DNA of 64,000 nucleotides from Pseudomonas syringae pv. cilantro (GTDB taxonomy: Bacteria > Pseudomonadota > Gammaproteobacteria > Pseudomonadales > Pseudomonadaceae): assembly GCF_001293775.1 (NCBI RefSeq), contig NZ_LGLN01000045.1, positions 22,747 through 86,746 on the forward strand, written 5' to 3'. The notes beneath the pieces were generated by a model. The model was not told where the DNA came from, did not search any database, and was given only the letters and a program-made list of their open reading frames with translations. Every line of letters starts with the position of its first letter. Position 1 is the first letter of the stretch. Below, one piece after another: positions 18,963-26,974 of this stretch. Made by a program: the position numbers and the translations under genes.

Positions 18963-21295
18963 GCACTCATCATCAAGCCGACAAGACACCTACCCCCCGC
19001 TACAAGCCGTACAAAGGCGCGGCAGGCGGCTGGGGCGCACTGATCAGCGTGACTCAGGCCTGGCTGGGCAGTGACAACGCGCTGAAAAACCTGCGCATGA
19101 TGCTCAAGACCAACCAGAACGGCGGCTTCGACTGCCCGGGCTGCGCGTGGGGTGATTCGCCGGAAAGCGGCATGGTCAAGTTTTGCGAGAACGGTGCCAA
19201 GGCGGTCAACTGGGAGGCCACCAAGCGCCGCGTCGACCCGGCCTTTTTTGCGCGCTACAGCGTCAGCTCGCTGCTGGAGCAGAGCGATTACTGGCTCGAA
19301 TATCAGGGTCGTCTGACCGAGCCGATGGTTTACGACGCAGAAACCGACCGTTACAAGCCGATCAGCTGGGATAACGCGTATGCGCTGATCGCCAAACACC
19401 TGAACAACCTGCCCAGCCCGAACATGGCCGAGTTCTACACCTCGGGCCGCGCCAGCAACGAAGCGGCTTATCTGTATCAGCTGTTCGTTCGCGCCTACGG
19501 CACCAACAACTTCCCTGACTGCTCGAACATGTGCCACGAAGCCAGTGGCGTTGCGCTGTCGCAAAGCGTCGGCGTCGGCAAAGGCACCGTGACCTTCGAT
19601 GATTTCGAACACGCTGATGCCATCTTCGTCCTCGGCCAGAACCCCGGCACCAACCACCCGCGCATGCTGGAGCCGTTGCGTGAAGCGGTACAGCGCGGCG
19701 CTCAGGTGGTCTGCGTCAACCCGCTCAAAGAGCGTGGTCTGGAGCGTTTCCAGCACCCGCAGCACCCGGTTGAAATGCTCACCAACGGCGACCGCCCGAC
19801 CAATACCGCTTATTTCCGCCCTGCATTGGGCGGTGACATGGCACTGCTGCGCGGCATGGCCAAGTTCCTGCTGCAATGGGAACGTGATGCACAATTGGCG
19901 AATGAACCGTCGGTTTTTGACCACGCGTTCCTTAACGAACACACCGAAGGCGTGCTGGATTACCTGGCGGCCATTGATGAAACATCGTGGGACGAGATCG
20001 TTGAGCAGTCCGGCCTGCCGCTGACTGACATCGAGCAGTCGGCGCGCATGTATGCCAAAGGCAAGAACGTCATCATGTGCTGGGCGATGGGGATCACCCA
20101 GCATCGTCACTCGGTGGCGACCATTCAGGAAATCGCCAACCTGATGCTGCTGCGCGGCAACATTGGCCGCCCTGGCGCAGGTCTATGCCCGGTGCGCGGT
20201 CACAGTAACGTGCAGGGTGACCGCACCATGGGCATCAACGAGCGCCCACCGGTGTTCTTCCTCGATGCGCTGGAAAAACGCTTTCAGTTCCAGGTGCCGC
20301 GTGACAACGGGCACAACGTGGTCGAAGCGATTCATGCCATGGCCGAAGGCCGTGCCAAGGTGTTCATCGCGCTGGGCGGCAACTTCGCGCAGGCAACCCC
20401 GGACAGCCATCGCACCGCCGAAGCCCTCAGCAATTGTGATTTGACGGTGCAGATCAGCACCAAGCTCAACCGCAGCCACCTGTTCCACGGTAAGGACGCA
20501 TTGATCCTGCCGTGCTTTGGTCGTACCGATATCGACATTCAGGCTAACGGCCCGCAAGCCGTCACCGTGGAAGATTCGTTCAGCATGGTGCACGCCTCCA
20601 ACGGTCAGTTGCAGCCGCTGTCGAAGCAGATGCGCTCGGAGCCTTCCATCATTGCCGGTATCGCCAACGCGACACTGGGCAAAAAACCGGTGGACTGGTT
20701 GTGGCTGGTGGAAGACTACAACCGTATTCGTGAGCTGATCGCCGACACCATTCCTGGCTTCAAGGACTTCAACGAGCGCATCAAGCATCCTGGCGGGTTT
20801 TATCTGGGCAATGCCGCCGGTGCGCGGCGCTGGAATACCGCATCGACCCGCGCCAACTTCAAGTCCAACGCGCTGCCGCTCAAGCTTATCCATGAAGGCA
20901 TCAGCTCGACCGGTGAAGTTCCGGACCTGATCATGCAGTCGATGCGCTCCCACGACCAGTACAACACCACGATTTATGGCCTGGACGACCGTTATCGCGG
21001 CGTGAAAGGTCAGCGCGACGTGCTGTTCGTCAACGAGGCGGACATCATTCGCCTGGGCTTCCAGCCGGGTCAGAAAGCCGACCTGATCTCGATCTGGGGC
21101 GACAACCGCGAACGCCGCGTCAAAGGCTTCACGCTGCTGCCGTTCGATATCCCGGCAGGTCAGGCTGCGGCTTACTATCCCGAGGTCAACCCGCTGGTGC
21201 CGCTGGAAAGCGTCGGTGAAGGCAGCAGCACGCCGACGTCGAAGTTCGTGGCGATCCGCCTTGAGCGCTCGGCAGAATCGGCGCGGATTGTCTGA
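18959..21295 (+). CDS. FdhF/YdeP family molybdopterin oxidoreductase
   Basis: A 778-residue bis-MGD-dependent oxidoreductase of the YdeP type, related to formate dehydrogenase alpha chains. It has an early CPGCAWGD motif (Cys59, Cys62) and the cofactor-binding blocks NFPDCSNMCHEASGVALSQS and GITQHRHSVATIQEIANLML. The C-terminal cofactor domain is also present. No Sec codon is seen; a cysteine is likely the molybdenum ligand region. The natural substrate is unproven; E. coli YdeP is tied to acid resistance. Starts at GTG 18959 with GGAG upstream, overlapping fdhD, and ends before a strong terminator. Confidence 0.9.
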   Translation: MSTHHQADKTPTPRYKPYKGAAGGWGALISVTQAWLGSDNALKNLRMMLKTNQNGGFDCPGCAWGDSPESGMVKFCENGAKAVNWEATKRRVDPAFFARYSVSSLLEQSDYWLEYQGRLTEPMVYDAETDRYKPISWDNAYALIAKHLNNLPSPNMAEFYTSGRASNEAAYLYQLFVRAYGTNNFPDCSNMCHEASGVALSQSVGVGKGTVTFDDFEHADAIFVLGQNPGTNHPRMLEPLREAVQRGAQVVCVNPLKERGLERFQHPQHPVEMLTNGDRPTNTAYFRPALGGDMALLRGMAKFLLQWERDAQLANEPSVFDHAFLNEHTEGVLDYLAAIDETSWDEIVEQSGLPLTDIEQSARMYAKGKNVIMCWAMGITQHRHSVATIQEIANLMLLRGNIGRPGAGLCPVRGHSNVQGDRTMGINERPPVFFLDALEKRFQFQVPRDNGHNVVEAIHAMAEGRAKVFIALGGNFAQATPDSHRTAEALSNCDLTVQISTKLNRSHLFHGKDALILPCFGRTDIDIQANGPQAVTVEDSFSMVHASNGQLQPLSKQMRSEPSIIAGIANATLGKKPVDWLWLVEDYNRIRELIADTIPGFKDFNERIKHPGGFYLGNAAGARRWNTASTRANFKSNALPLKLIHEGISSTGEVPDLIMQSMRSHDQYNTTIYGLDDRYRGVKGQRDVLFVNEADIIRLGFQPGQKADLISIWGDNRERRVKGFTLLPFDIPAGQAAAYYPEVNPLVPLESVGEGSSTPTSKFVAIRLERSAESARIV

Positions 21296-21322
21296 CGCTC
21301 AGAGTAATTTTGAGTCGCCCAT

Positions 21323-21358
21323 GCAAAAGGCCCGTTTCATTTGAAACGGGCCTTTTGC
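21323..21358 (+). terminator. Strong terminator after fdhD operon
   Basis: GCAAAAGGCCCGTTTCA and its complement form a perfect 17-base stem with a two-base loop, 28 bases past the oxidoreductase stop. The AAAA/TTTT arms make it work in both directions. Confidence 0.9.
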
Positions 21359-21511
21359 AAGTAACCTGAGACTGTGTTTTTGAATTTAAGTTCCTTATTT
21401 AAAACAGTAACTTAGGCTTATTTGTGGCAAACGTGTTACTCGTCGGATTTGAATTGCTACATTCTTAACTTGACACCAATATCGCATCGTCATCCCTATG
21501 AGATTCCACAC

Positions 21512-21958
21512 ATGAAGTATTCCTCGATACTGTTGTTGTCTCTTGCTCTGGCAAGTGGTGTCGCATCAGCAGGCGGAACACTCGAATCAGGCTTGGGCGG
21601 CGCGGCTGGCGGTGCAATCGGTGCAGCAGTTGGCCAGCAGCTCGGCGGCACTGGAGCTTCGGCGATCGGTGCAGGTCTGGGCGGCGCAGCAGGTGGCGCC
21701 CTCGGCGCTGACCGCCGCAACCGTACAGAAGCGGCCCTTGGCGGCGGTCTGGGTGCAGCAGGCGGTAACGTTCTAGGCGGCGGGAGCGGTACAAGCGGCC
21801 TGGTAGGCGCAGCCGCGGGTGGTGGCGGTGGCGCAGCACTCGGTAGCTATCTTGGCAACAAGAGCCAGAGCGCTGATCGCCGGGATCGTGGAGGCCGCGA
21901 ATATCGGGGTAATAAACGTAACAAGCACCACGGCCATCGCCGTCACGATCGCGACTGA
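21512..21958 (+). CDS. Exported glycine-zipper protein, 148 aa
   Basis: A secreted or outer-membrane-associated protein. A signal peptide of about 19 residues ends at ASA. The mature part consists of repeated glycine zippers (for example GLGGAAGGAIGAAVGQQLGG), which suggests membrane insertion or oligomer packing. The last about 30 residues are strongly basic with a histidine cluster (HHGHRRHD), a possible metal- or surface-binding tail. Family function is unknown; glycine-zipper YMGG-like proteins are common in Pseudomonas. ATG 21512 is chosen over the upstream reading at 21422 because the signal peptide begins there. A terminator follows. Confidence 0.75.
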   Translation: MKYSSILLLSLALASGVASAGGTLESGLGGAAGGAIGAAVGQQLGGTGASAIGAGLGGAAGGALGADRRNRTEAALGGGLGAAGGNVLGGGSGTSGLVGAAAGGGGGAALGSYLGNKSQSADRRDRGGREYRGNKRNKHHGHRRHDRD

Positions 21959-21986
21959 TTTGATCGTTGAGTGTTGATACGTCCAG

Positions 21987-22012
21987 AACCGGCCGCTCTT
22001 GAGCGGCCGGTT
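21987..22012 (+). terminator. Terminator between convergent genes
   Basis: AACCGGCCGCTC and GAGCGGCCGGTT form a perfect 12-base stem with a two-base loop, followed by TTCTTTTT. It lies between the glycine-zipper gene and the end of the convergent recQ-like gene. Confidence 0.9.
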
Positions 22013-22017
22013 TCTTT

Positions 22018-23946
22018 TTACAGCATCCCCTGCACCCACACCCTCACCTGCGCATACGGATAATCCTCCAGCACAGCGAACCCTGCGGTCGCGCGGGCCT
22101 TGAGTTTGGTGAACAATGGCACGCTGATGCCGCACAGGAAGCGGGTCAGGCATTCAGCGCTTGGCGGCTGGCCAGTATAGTCCTGATGCTTGTGGATAAA
22201 GTCGCCACACAGTTGCTGAAAGTCCCGATTCGCCAGCGGTTCCAGAGCCGGCGGTTCTGGCAGGTGCGCGACTTCGCCATGGCAGACCGAACAATGCCCG
22301 CACTGCTCAGGTGCATGATGATCGCCAAAGTAGCGGGCCAGACGATGGGTCAGGCACTGATCGCTGGAGAACACTTCCAGCATCGCGTGAATGCGTGCCA
22401 CCTCAGTGGCTTCGTGGTGAGCAAAATAGTCATGCAGTTCAGTGCTCAGCGCCTGCGGGTCAAAATCGCTGCGCAGCAGGCTGTACACCTCGGTCATCTG
22501 CTTGCTTTCAAGCTCGATCCAGCCCTTTTCCTGAAAGTAATCCAGCGCCTTGACCACGCGCCCACGCTCGGCGCCGTATTGCTGGTACATCGCATCGAAA
22601 TCGACGGTGGCCCAGGTCCTTGCCCGGCTGGACGTGTTGATCAGCGCCTGCACGAATTGCTGTCGCTCGCCTTCGAAACGCGCCATCAGGTCAGCGGGCT
22701 GTAGCAGGAACTTGAAACGATATTCCGCAAAATACGCGTAACGCGGCGCGATGATGCCGCGCAGTTCCAGTTGCACCAACAGGGTTTTCAATGGCAGCTG
22801 GCGAATGTTGCTCAGATCGGCCAGCGGCCCGAGCAAAAACTCCCATTGGCCGTCATGCCGTGCGTTGAGCAAATCGTCCAGCACACGTGCGATGCCCTCG
22901 CGTTCAGGCGTGTCGCCATACACGAAGTTCTCCAGCACGTTGAGGCTGTCGCGGTTGGCCAGCACCAGGCAGTCGGATGCAGCCCCGTCGCGCCCTGCCC
23001 GGCCGATTTCCTGGCTGTAGTTCTCGATGGACTTGGGCAGGTCGAAATGCACCACGTTACGAATGTCGCTCTTGTCGATGCCCATCCCGAACGCGATGGT
23101 CGCCACAATGCAGTTCAGGCTGCCGCCCATGAAGCGCTTCTGGATCGACTCGCGCTGATCATTAGGCAGCCCGGCGTGATAAGCGCTGGCCGGCAGACCG
23201 TTTTGCTCAAGGTGCGCGGCAATGTATTCGGCGGTCTTTTGCAACGTCACGTACACAATGGTCGGCTGCCCGCGCTTGCCATCGAGCCACTCGACCAGCC
23301 GTCGCCGCTTGTCACGCCCGCTGACCGGTTTGACCCACAGGTGCAGATTGGCGCGATAAAACCCGGTGGTGATCACATCCTCGGGGGCGATGGCGAACTT
23401 GTCCTGCATGTCGATAATGACTTGCGGCGTGGCGGTCGCCGTCAGCAGCAAGGCCTGGGGGATGTTGAACTCGCGCTGGTAGTCCGGCAGCTTCAGGTAG
23501 TCGGGCCGAAAGTTATGCCCCCATTCCGAGATGCAGTGCGCCTCGTCGACCACCAGCAAGGAAATCGGCACTTGCGCAATGAAGTTACGGAAGCGCTCGT
23601 TCTTAAGGCGCTCGACCGAGATCATCAGGATCTTCAGCTCGCCGGAACGCGCCCTGGCCATGACGTCTGCGACATCCTCGCGGCTTTGCGCCGAATCGAT
23701 GCTCGCCGCCGAAATGCCATGGCGGTGCAGAAAGGCCAGTTGATCCTGAATCAGCGCCAGCAACGGCGAAACCACCAGCGTCAAATGCGGCAACATCAAC
23801 GCAGGCAATTGGTAACATAGCGACTTGCCAGAACCCGTCGGAAAGATCGCCGCAGCCGAACGCCCGGCCAGCACAGCGCTGATCGCAGCCTCCTGCCCGG
23901 GCCGGAACTGTGTGTAACCGAATACGTGTTCGAGACGCTGGTGCAT
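22018..23946 (-). CDS. recQ: RecQ family ATP-dependent DNA helicase
   Basis: A superfamily 2 helicase that unwinds DNA 3' to 5', used in recombination and repair. The 642-residue protein shows motif I FPTGSGKSLCYQLPAL, motif II VVDEAHCISEWGHNFRPDY, and the helicase C block TIAFGMGIDKSDIRNVVHFD with QEIGRAGRDG. A cysteine cluster (CGHCSVCHG) near residue 570 could be the zinc site or its remnant. The classical RecQ HRDC domain is not evident, so this may be a second RecQ paralogue rather than the main one. ATG 23946 has GGAAGG upstream. Confidence 0.88.
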   Translation of the reverse strand: MHQRLEHVFGYTQFRPGQEAAISAVLAGRSAAAIFPTGSGKSLCYQLPALMLPHLTLVVSPLLALIQDQLAFLHRHGISAASIDSAQSREDVADVMARARSGELKILMISVERLKNERFRNFIAQVPISLLVVDEAHCISEWGHNFRPDYLKLPDYQREFNIPQALLLTATATPQVIIDMQDKFAIAPEDVITTGFYRANLHLWVKPVSGRDKRRRLVEWLDGKRGQPTIVYVTLQKTAEYIAAHLEQNGLPASAYHAGLPNDQRESIQKRFMGGSLNCIVATIAFGMGIDKSDIRNVVHFDLPKSIENYSQEIGRAGRDGAASDCLVLANRDSLNVLENFVYGDTPEREGIARVLDDLLNARHDGQWEFLLGPLADLSNIRQLPLKTLLVQLELRGIIAPRYAYFAEYRFKFLLQPADLMARFEGERQQFVQALINTSSRARTWATVDFDAMYQQYGAERGRVVKALDYFQEKGWIELESKQMTEVYSLLRSDFDPQALSTELHDYFAHHEATEVARIHAMLEVFSSDQCLTHRLARYFGDHHAPEQCGHCSVCHGEVAHLPEPPALEPLANRDFQQLCGDFIHKHQDYTGQPPSAECLTRFLCGISVPLFTKLKARATAGFAVLEDYPYAQVRVWVQGML

Positions 23947-24091
23947 GGGCGATCCTTCCGTAGCAATCAAAACGGCCACAACCTTAGCGCGCCAAGTTCA
24001 ATGCACCTAGCACCAAAGCGTTGCAGAAACCCGATACCCAGCCGATAGCATTGTAATATCATGCACGGACAACGCTTGATCAGGAGCAGGA

Positions 24092-24910
24092 ATGGAATCC
24101 CTACAGCAACCCGAGGACGACGGGATTATTCGCATCCAGCGCCTCGTGCCAGGTCAGGTCGACGTTGTGCTGGGCTCGCATCCACGTCGAAAGCGCGTTG
24201 CTGCGCCTCGCCGTTCAAAACCCTACGGGCTGTGGCTGGCAGGCTTGATCGTTACCTTATGTCTCGCCGGGCTGATCGCTTCACACCTGAAAGGTCCCAA
24301 AGCGGTACCCCTTCCCCCTGTCGAACAGCCAGCACCTGACGCCACGACAATCGATATCCAGCCGCAACCCGCGCCAGCCGCCGCAGCCCCTGCGCAATTG
24401 CGTAAGACGGCAGAGCTTTTGCCTGTCGCAGCAACCACGCAACACCCCGCCGCCGTGCAGCCGCTGGACAACTGCATGAAAAACGGCAATGTCATCGATG
24501 AGAGTGTGGCCAACTGCCGATTCGGCCAGGTGCCGCGCCCCGTTCAGGCGGAAGCAGCCAAAGGCATGGTCTCTGCGAGCTACATGGCCGACTTCAAAAC
24601 CAATGCAACGCGTAACCCTGCGCGGTCATCCAGGCCTTACAGCGTCGCAACCGTTTCGATCCGCGAATGGAATGGCCGCAATCGCTATAGCGCGCAATGG
24701 CGCGTGTACGGCAACACCATCGACGGCGACAGCGTCTGTGAAAACTTCGCCAGCCATTCATTGGAAAGAAGCGAATGCCGCAAGTCGGCACAGGTCAATT
24801 TCAAAGAACAGTGCCGTGAGTGGAGCAAGCGTTCGGCGCGAGATCGTGATGAAGCGAGTAAAAATGCCAAGCAGCGTTATTGCGAGGTAGCAGCGACGTT
24901 CTTGCCCTGA
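24092..24910 (+). CDS. Membrane-anchored protein of unknown function, 272 aa
   Basis: I do not recognise this gene. The N-terminal about 45 residues are cytoplasmic and basic (RRKRVAAPRRSKPYG), followed by one membrane helix (GLWLAGLIVTLCLAGLIAS, about 49-67). A proline/alanine-rich linker runs to about residue 125. The C-terminal domain (about 125-272) carries at least six cysteines that could pair in the periplasm. Topology suggests an anchored periplasmic domain. AGGAGCAGGA just before the ATG supports the start. It is followed by the two rsmX-like RNA genes, which have their own promoters. Confidence 0.65.
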   Translation: MESLQQPEDDGIIRIQRLVPGQVDVVLGSHPRRKRVAAPRRSKPYGLWLAGLIVTLCLAGLIASHLKGPKAVPLPPVEQPAPDATTIDIQPQPAPAAAAPAQLRKTAELLPVAATTQHPAAVQPLDNCMKNGNVIDESVANCRFGQVPRPVQAEAAKGMVSASYMADFKTNATRNPARSSRPYSVATVSIREWNGRNRYSAQWRVYGNTIDGDSVCENFASHSLERSECRKSAQVNFKEQCREWSKRSARDRDEASKNAKQRYCEVAATFLP

Positions 24911-24997
24911 ACCGGCGTTAACGCCTTGTTTTCTATGGCCTGCAGGCTTTATGCGTGTGCATGGGCAAAGCCGGAAATCGATTATTTCCCACACGCA

Positions 24998-25015
24998 TGT
25001 AAGCTAAGGCTTACA
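24998..25015 (+). promoter_or_regulatory. GacA upstream activating site (rsmX copy 1)
   Basis: TGTAAGCTAAGGCTTACA matches the GacA-dependent consensus TGTAAG-N6-CTTACA exactly. It lies about 65 bases before the proposed transcription start, the usual distance for Pseudomonas rsm sRNA promoters. A -10-like TAATAT at 25060-25065 completes the promoter. Confidence 0.85.
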
Positions 25016-25071
25016 CGTAATCGAGGAAATTGGCTATTTTGCAATGTCAGCGTGCCCCGTAATATTGGATC

Positions 25072-25187
25072 CAACAACTGGTGAACAAGGAGTTCACCAG
25101 GATCAGGGACGATCGACCATCGCCGGGAAGGCAGCCGACAGGGAGTTGGAATGGTCTTGGTACAAACCCGCTTCGGCGGGTTTTTTA
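25072..25187 (+). ncRNA. rsmX: RsmX-type regulatory sRNA, copy 1
   Basis: A predicted RNA of about 115 nt that binds RsmA/CsrA and relieves translational repression. The start is inferred from TAATAT at 25060-25065. The RNA carries about seven GGA motifs; one sits in the loop of a perfect hairpin whose arms are GGTGAAC and GTTCACC (about 25080-25098), with GGA exposed. It ends in a GC-rich terminator with T run (AAACCCGC, loop, GCGGG, then TTTTTT, 25164-25187). Control by GacA is indicated by the site at 24998-25015. Naming as rsmX is by structure and promoter, not by search. Confidence 0.8.
25164..25187 (+). terminator. Terminator of rsmX copy 1
   Basis: AAACCCGC, a four-base TTCG loop and GCGGGTTTTTT form a typical Rho-independent terminator at the RNA 3' end. 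Confidence 0.9.
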
Positions 25188-25287
25188 TTGCCTGCATTTT
25201 GCCGTCGGCTAATCGATACGATTCAATAAATACCTGACGCCAGAATAACCGCCCTCTCACTTCACGCTCAGACGTGGAAAAGTCAGG

Positions 25288-25305
25288 TATAGCGAAAGGC
25301 TTACA
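25288..25305 (+). promoter_or_regulatory. Degenerate GacA site (rsmX copy 2)
   Basis: The right half CTTACA (25300-25305) and the six-base spacer GAAAGG match the consensus. The left half reads TATAGC and fits only about three of six positions. The spacing to the -10-like TAATAT at 25350-25355 is the same as in copy 1. Activation by GacA may be weaker than for copy 1. Confidence 0.5.
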
Positions 25306-25361
25306 CGCACTGGAGTCAGTTGGCTATTTCTGAGCCGCTGCACACGCCGTAATATTGGATC

Positions 25362-25474
25362 CATCAAGTGGTGAACAGGAGTTCACCACGATCAAGGATG
25401 ATCGACCATCGCCTGGGAGGCGGCCGACAGGGAGTCGGGATGGTCTTGGAAAAACCCGCTTCGGCGGGTTTTTT
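25362..25474 (+). ncRNA. rsmX: RsmX-type regulatory sRNA, copy 2
   Basis: A second RNA of about 113 nt, clearly homologous to copy 1 and 290 bases downstream. It shares the TAATATTGGATCCA promoter/5' block, the hairpin GGTGAAC-AGGA-GTTCACC with AGGA as a perfect tetraloop, and the GATCGACCATCGCC block. It also shares the GGGAG motifs and the terminator. It holds about seven GGA motifs. It ends 20 bases from the stop codon of the convergent 168-residue gene, whose transcript probably uses the same bidirectional hairpin. Confidence 0.8.
25451..25474. terminator. Terminator shared by rsmX copy 2 and convergent operon
   Basis: AAAACCCGC, a TTCG loop and GCGGGTTTTTT. Because an A run precedes and a T run follows the stem, it can also stop the leftward T6SS operon ending at 25494. 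Confidence 0.85.
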
Positions 25475-25493
25475 GTTGGCTGCGGGAAATTGC

Positions 25494-26000
25494 CTACTTG
25501 TGTCGCGCCTTGTTCCTGCGCAGCCTCTCACGGTTTTTTTCCAGCATGTCCTGACGACGCGCGTCAACACTGCTTTCCTTGCGCTCGAACCGCAAAGCCA
25601 CGAACTCCGCACGCATTTCCCTGTGCAACTTGCTGTTGAGCAGCAACAGACCCAGCAGCGGAAAAATCAGACCCAGCACGTAGATGAACACGAGCCCCCC
25701 CGGACCATTCGACGGATACGCAGTCAGCACCGCCAACAGACTCGCCACCATCATCGCCACCAGCCCCCAAACGCCCCAACTACGTCCACGACTGATCAAC
25801 AAGCCTGCGAGCGCGAGCAGCATTGATGCGCCAATCAGAAACACGACCTGATACATGCCAATGTCGGCAACGTCGCCAAACCAGACATGGCTGACCTGCG
25901 AAGTGGCGATGACCACCGCAAAAAGAGTCAGGAACATCGATCCCAGGAACGACGGAAAGTAGCGCGCGCGAAAGGCGTAGTAATTGTGGCGGTCGGTCAT
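25494..26000 (-). CDS. Four-helix membrane protein, candidate immunity protein
   Basis: A 168-residue protein with about four membrane helices (about residues 14-34, 47-69, 75-95 and 103-122) and a basic C-terminal tail rich in R, K and E that should be cytoplasmic. No family is recognised from the sequence. The ATG overlaps the stop of the 301-residue gene upstream in ATGA, so the two are translationally coupled. A membrane-embedded partner coupled to a glycine-rich, helix-inserting protein at the end of a T6SS operon is what is expected of an immunity protein to a pore-forming effector (Tsi4-like). This is inference from position and topology. Confidence 0.6.
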   Translation of the reverse strand: MTDRHNYYAFRARYFPSFLGSMFLTLFAVVIATSQVSHVWFGDVADIGMYQVVFLIGASMLLALAGLLISRGRSWGVWGLVAMMVASLLAVLTAYPSNGPGGLVFIYVLGLIFPLLGLLLLNSKLHREMRAEFVALRFERKESSVDARRQDMLEKNRERLRRNKARHK

Positions 26001-26902
26001 TCGGTGATTTCCTCATACAGACCCACCGCGAAGGTTTGCACATAATTGCTTCCGACCAACCCGACGCCCATGCTCAAGACATCCTGAAACTGAATGACGG
26101 TAGCGGCTTTAAGCTGGGTTGACGTCAAACGCGTAGGCAATTCGCCACTTCGTTGTTTGAGTTTCAGTAGCCTGGCAGTCAACTTCGGATTCTGAAGTGT
26201 CAGCAACTCGTCGGTCAGCTGTTTGCGCTGCTGCCGATTGAGCTCTTTAGTGAGGTCGTACCAACTGCGTCCCGTTGCAGCCTTCTTCGCTTGCATCAGT
26301 TTGTACGTCGTCAGGCCGGTGGCGCCAACCCCTGCCAGGGACGCAATATCCAGCACCGAGCTGATGGTGTTGTACAACTCGGAATCGCTTAGCCGATCAT
26401 TCGCTTCGGGGCTTTGTATTTCGTTGATGGTTCTCGCCAGACCGATGCCACATTGTGCCGTACTGGCTGCGGTGGAAGCATAGCCGATGGCCGTGATGAC
26501 CAGACTGGTGCCGCCTGTAAACGGTACGGCAGCCCCACTGCCAAACACCGCGATCCAGCCCAGAATCGCGCCGCCACAAGACATCGTGGCGCTGAACGCC
26601 TCGTAGAGCAGACGCGATTCACGAGGGTTGGTCTGCACGTCTCTGGCGAACTGTTGGGGTGCTATGTATTTTTTCGCCTCCCGCAAAATAACCCGCTTGG
26701 GTTTGATGCTGCAGATCGGCGTGAATTCTCGAAGGGTTACCACGTTGAAATCGGCGTCGACGTAGACAACACCGGCACCGACGATGCCAGGGTCGGAATC
26801 GATGGCGGCGAAAAGCCGCTGAGTATTGATTTTGCCCGCAATCTGCTGGCGAGCCAGCACCTGCGAAGGGCTGTTGGTCAGCCCGATCATTGCTTGAGAC
26901 AT
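25997..26902 (-). CDS. Candidate T6SS pore-forming effector (Tse4-like)
   Basis: A 301-residue protein starting at ATG 26902 with AAGGAAG before it; the longer reading to 26962 is not preferred. The N-terminal about 105 residues look soluble. Residues about 110-160 form hydrophobic, glycine-rich segments (CGGAILGWIAVFGSGAAV, then FTGGTSLVITAIGYASTAAS) resembling glycine zippers that could insert into a membrane. Another hydrophobic patch lies around SVLDIASLAGVGATG. There is no signal peptide. The arrangement recalls H1 effector Tse4 of P. aeruginosa, but homology is proposed from pattern only. It follows tagQ in the leftward T6SS operon and is coupled to a membrane protein. Confidence 0.55.
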   Translation of the reverse strand: MSQAMIGLTNSPSQVLARQQIAGKINTQRLFAAIDSDPGIVGAGVVYVDADFNVVTLREFTPICSIKPKRVILREAKKYIAPQQFARDVQTNPRESRLLYEAFSATMSCGGAILGWIAVFGSGAAVPFTGGTSLVITAIGYASTAASTAQCGIGLARTINEIQSPEANDRLSDSELYNTISSVLDIASLAGVGATGLTTYKLMQAKKAATGRSWYDLTKELNRQQRKQLTDELLTLQNPKLTARLLKLKQRSGELPTRLTSTQLKAATVIQFQDVLSMGVGLVGSNYVQTFAVGLYEEITE

Positions 26903-26974
26903 TGATCTTCCTTGAATCCCGGAAAACTTCACCGACCTCCCGCAGGAGATCGGCGAATCCATACGTCAAAACAC

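Noticed and set aside
24998-25474. Tandem repeat as prophage attachment site or PrrF-like Fur-regulated RNA pair
   Set aside because: No Fur box or integrase is seen, while the GacA site, GGA motifs and hairpins point to rsmX.
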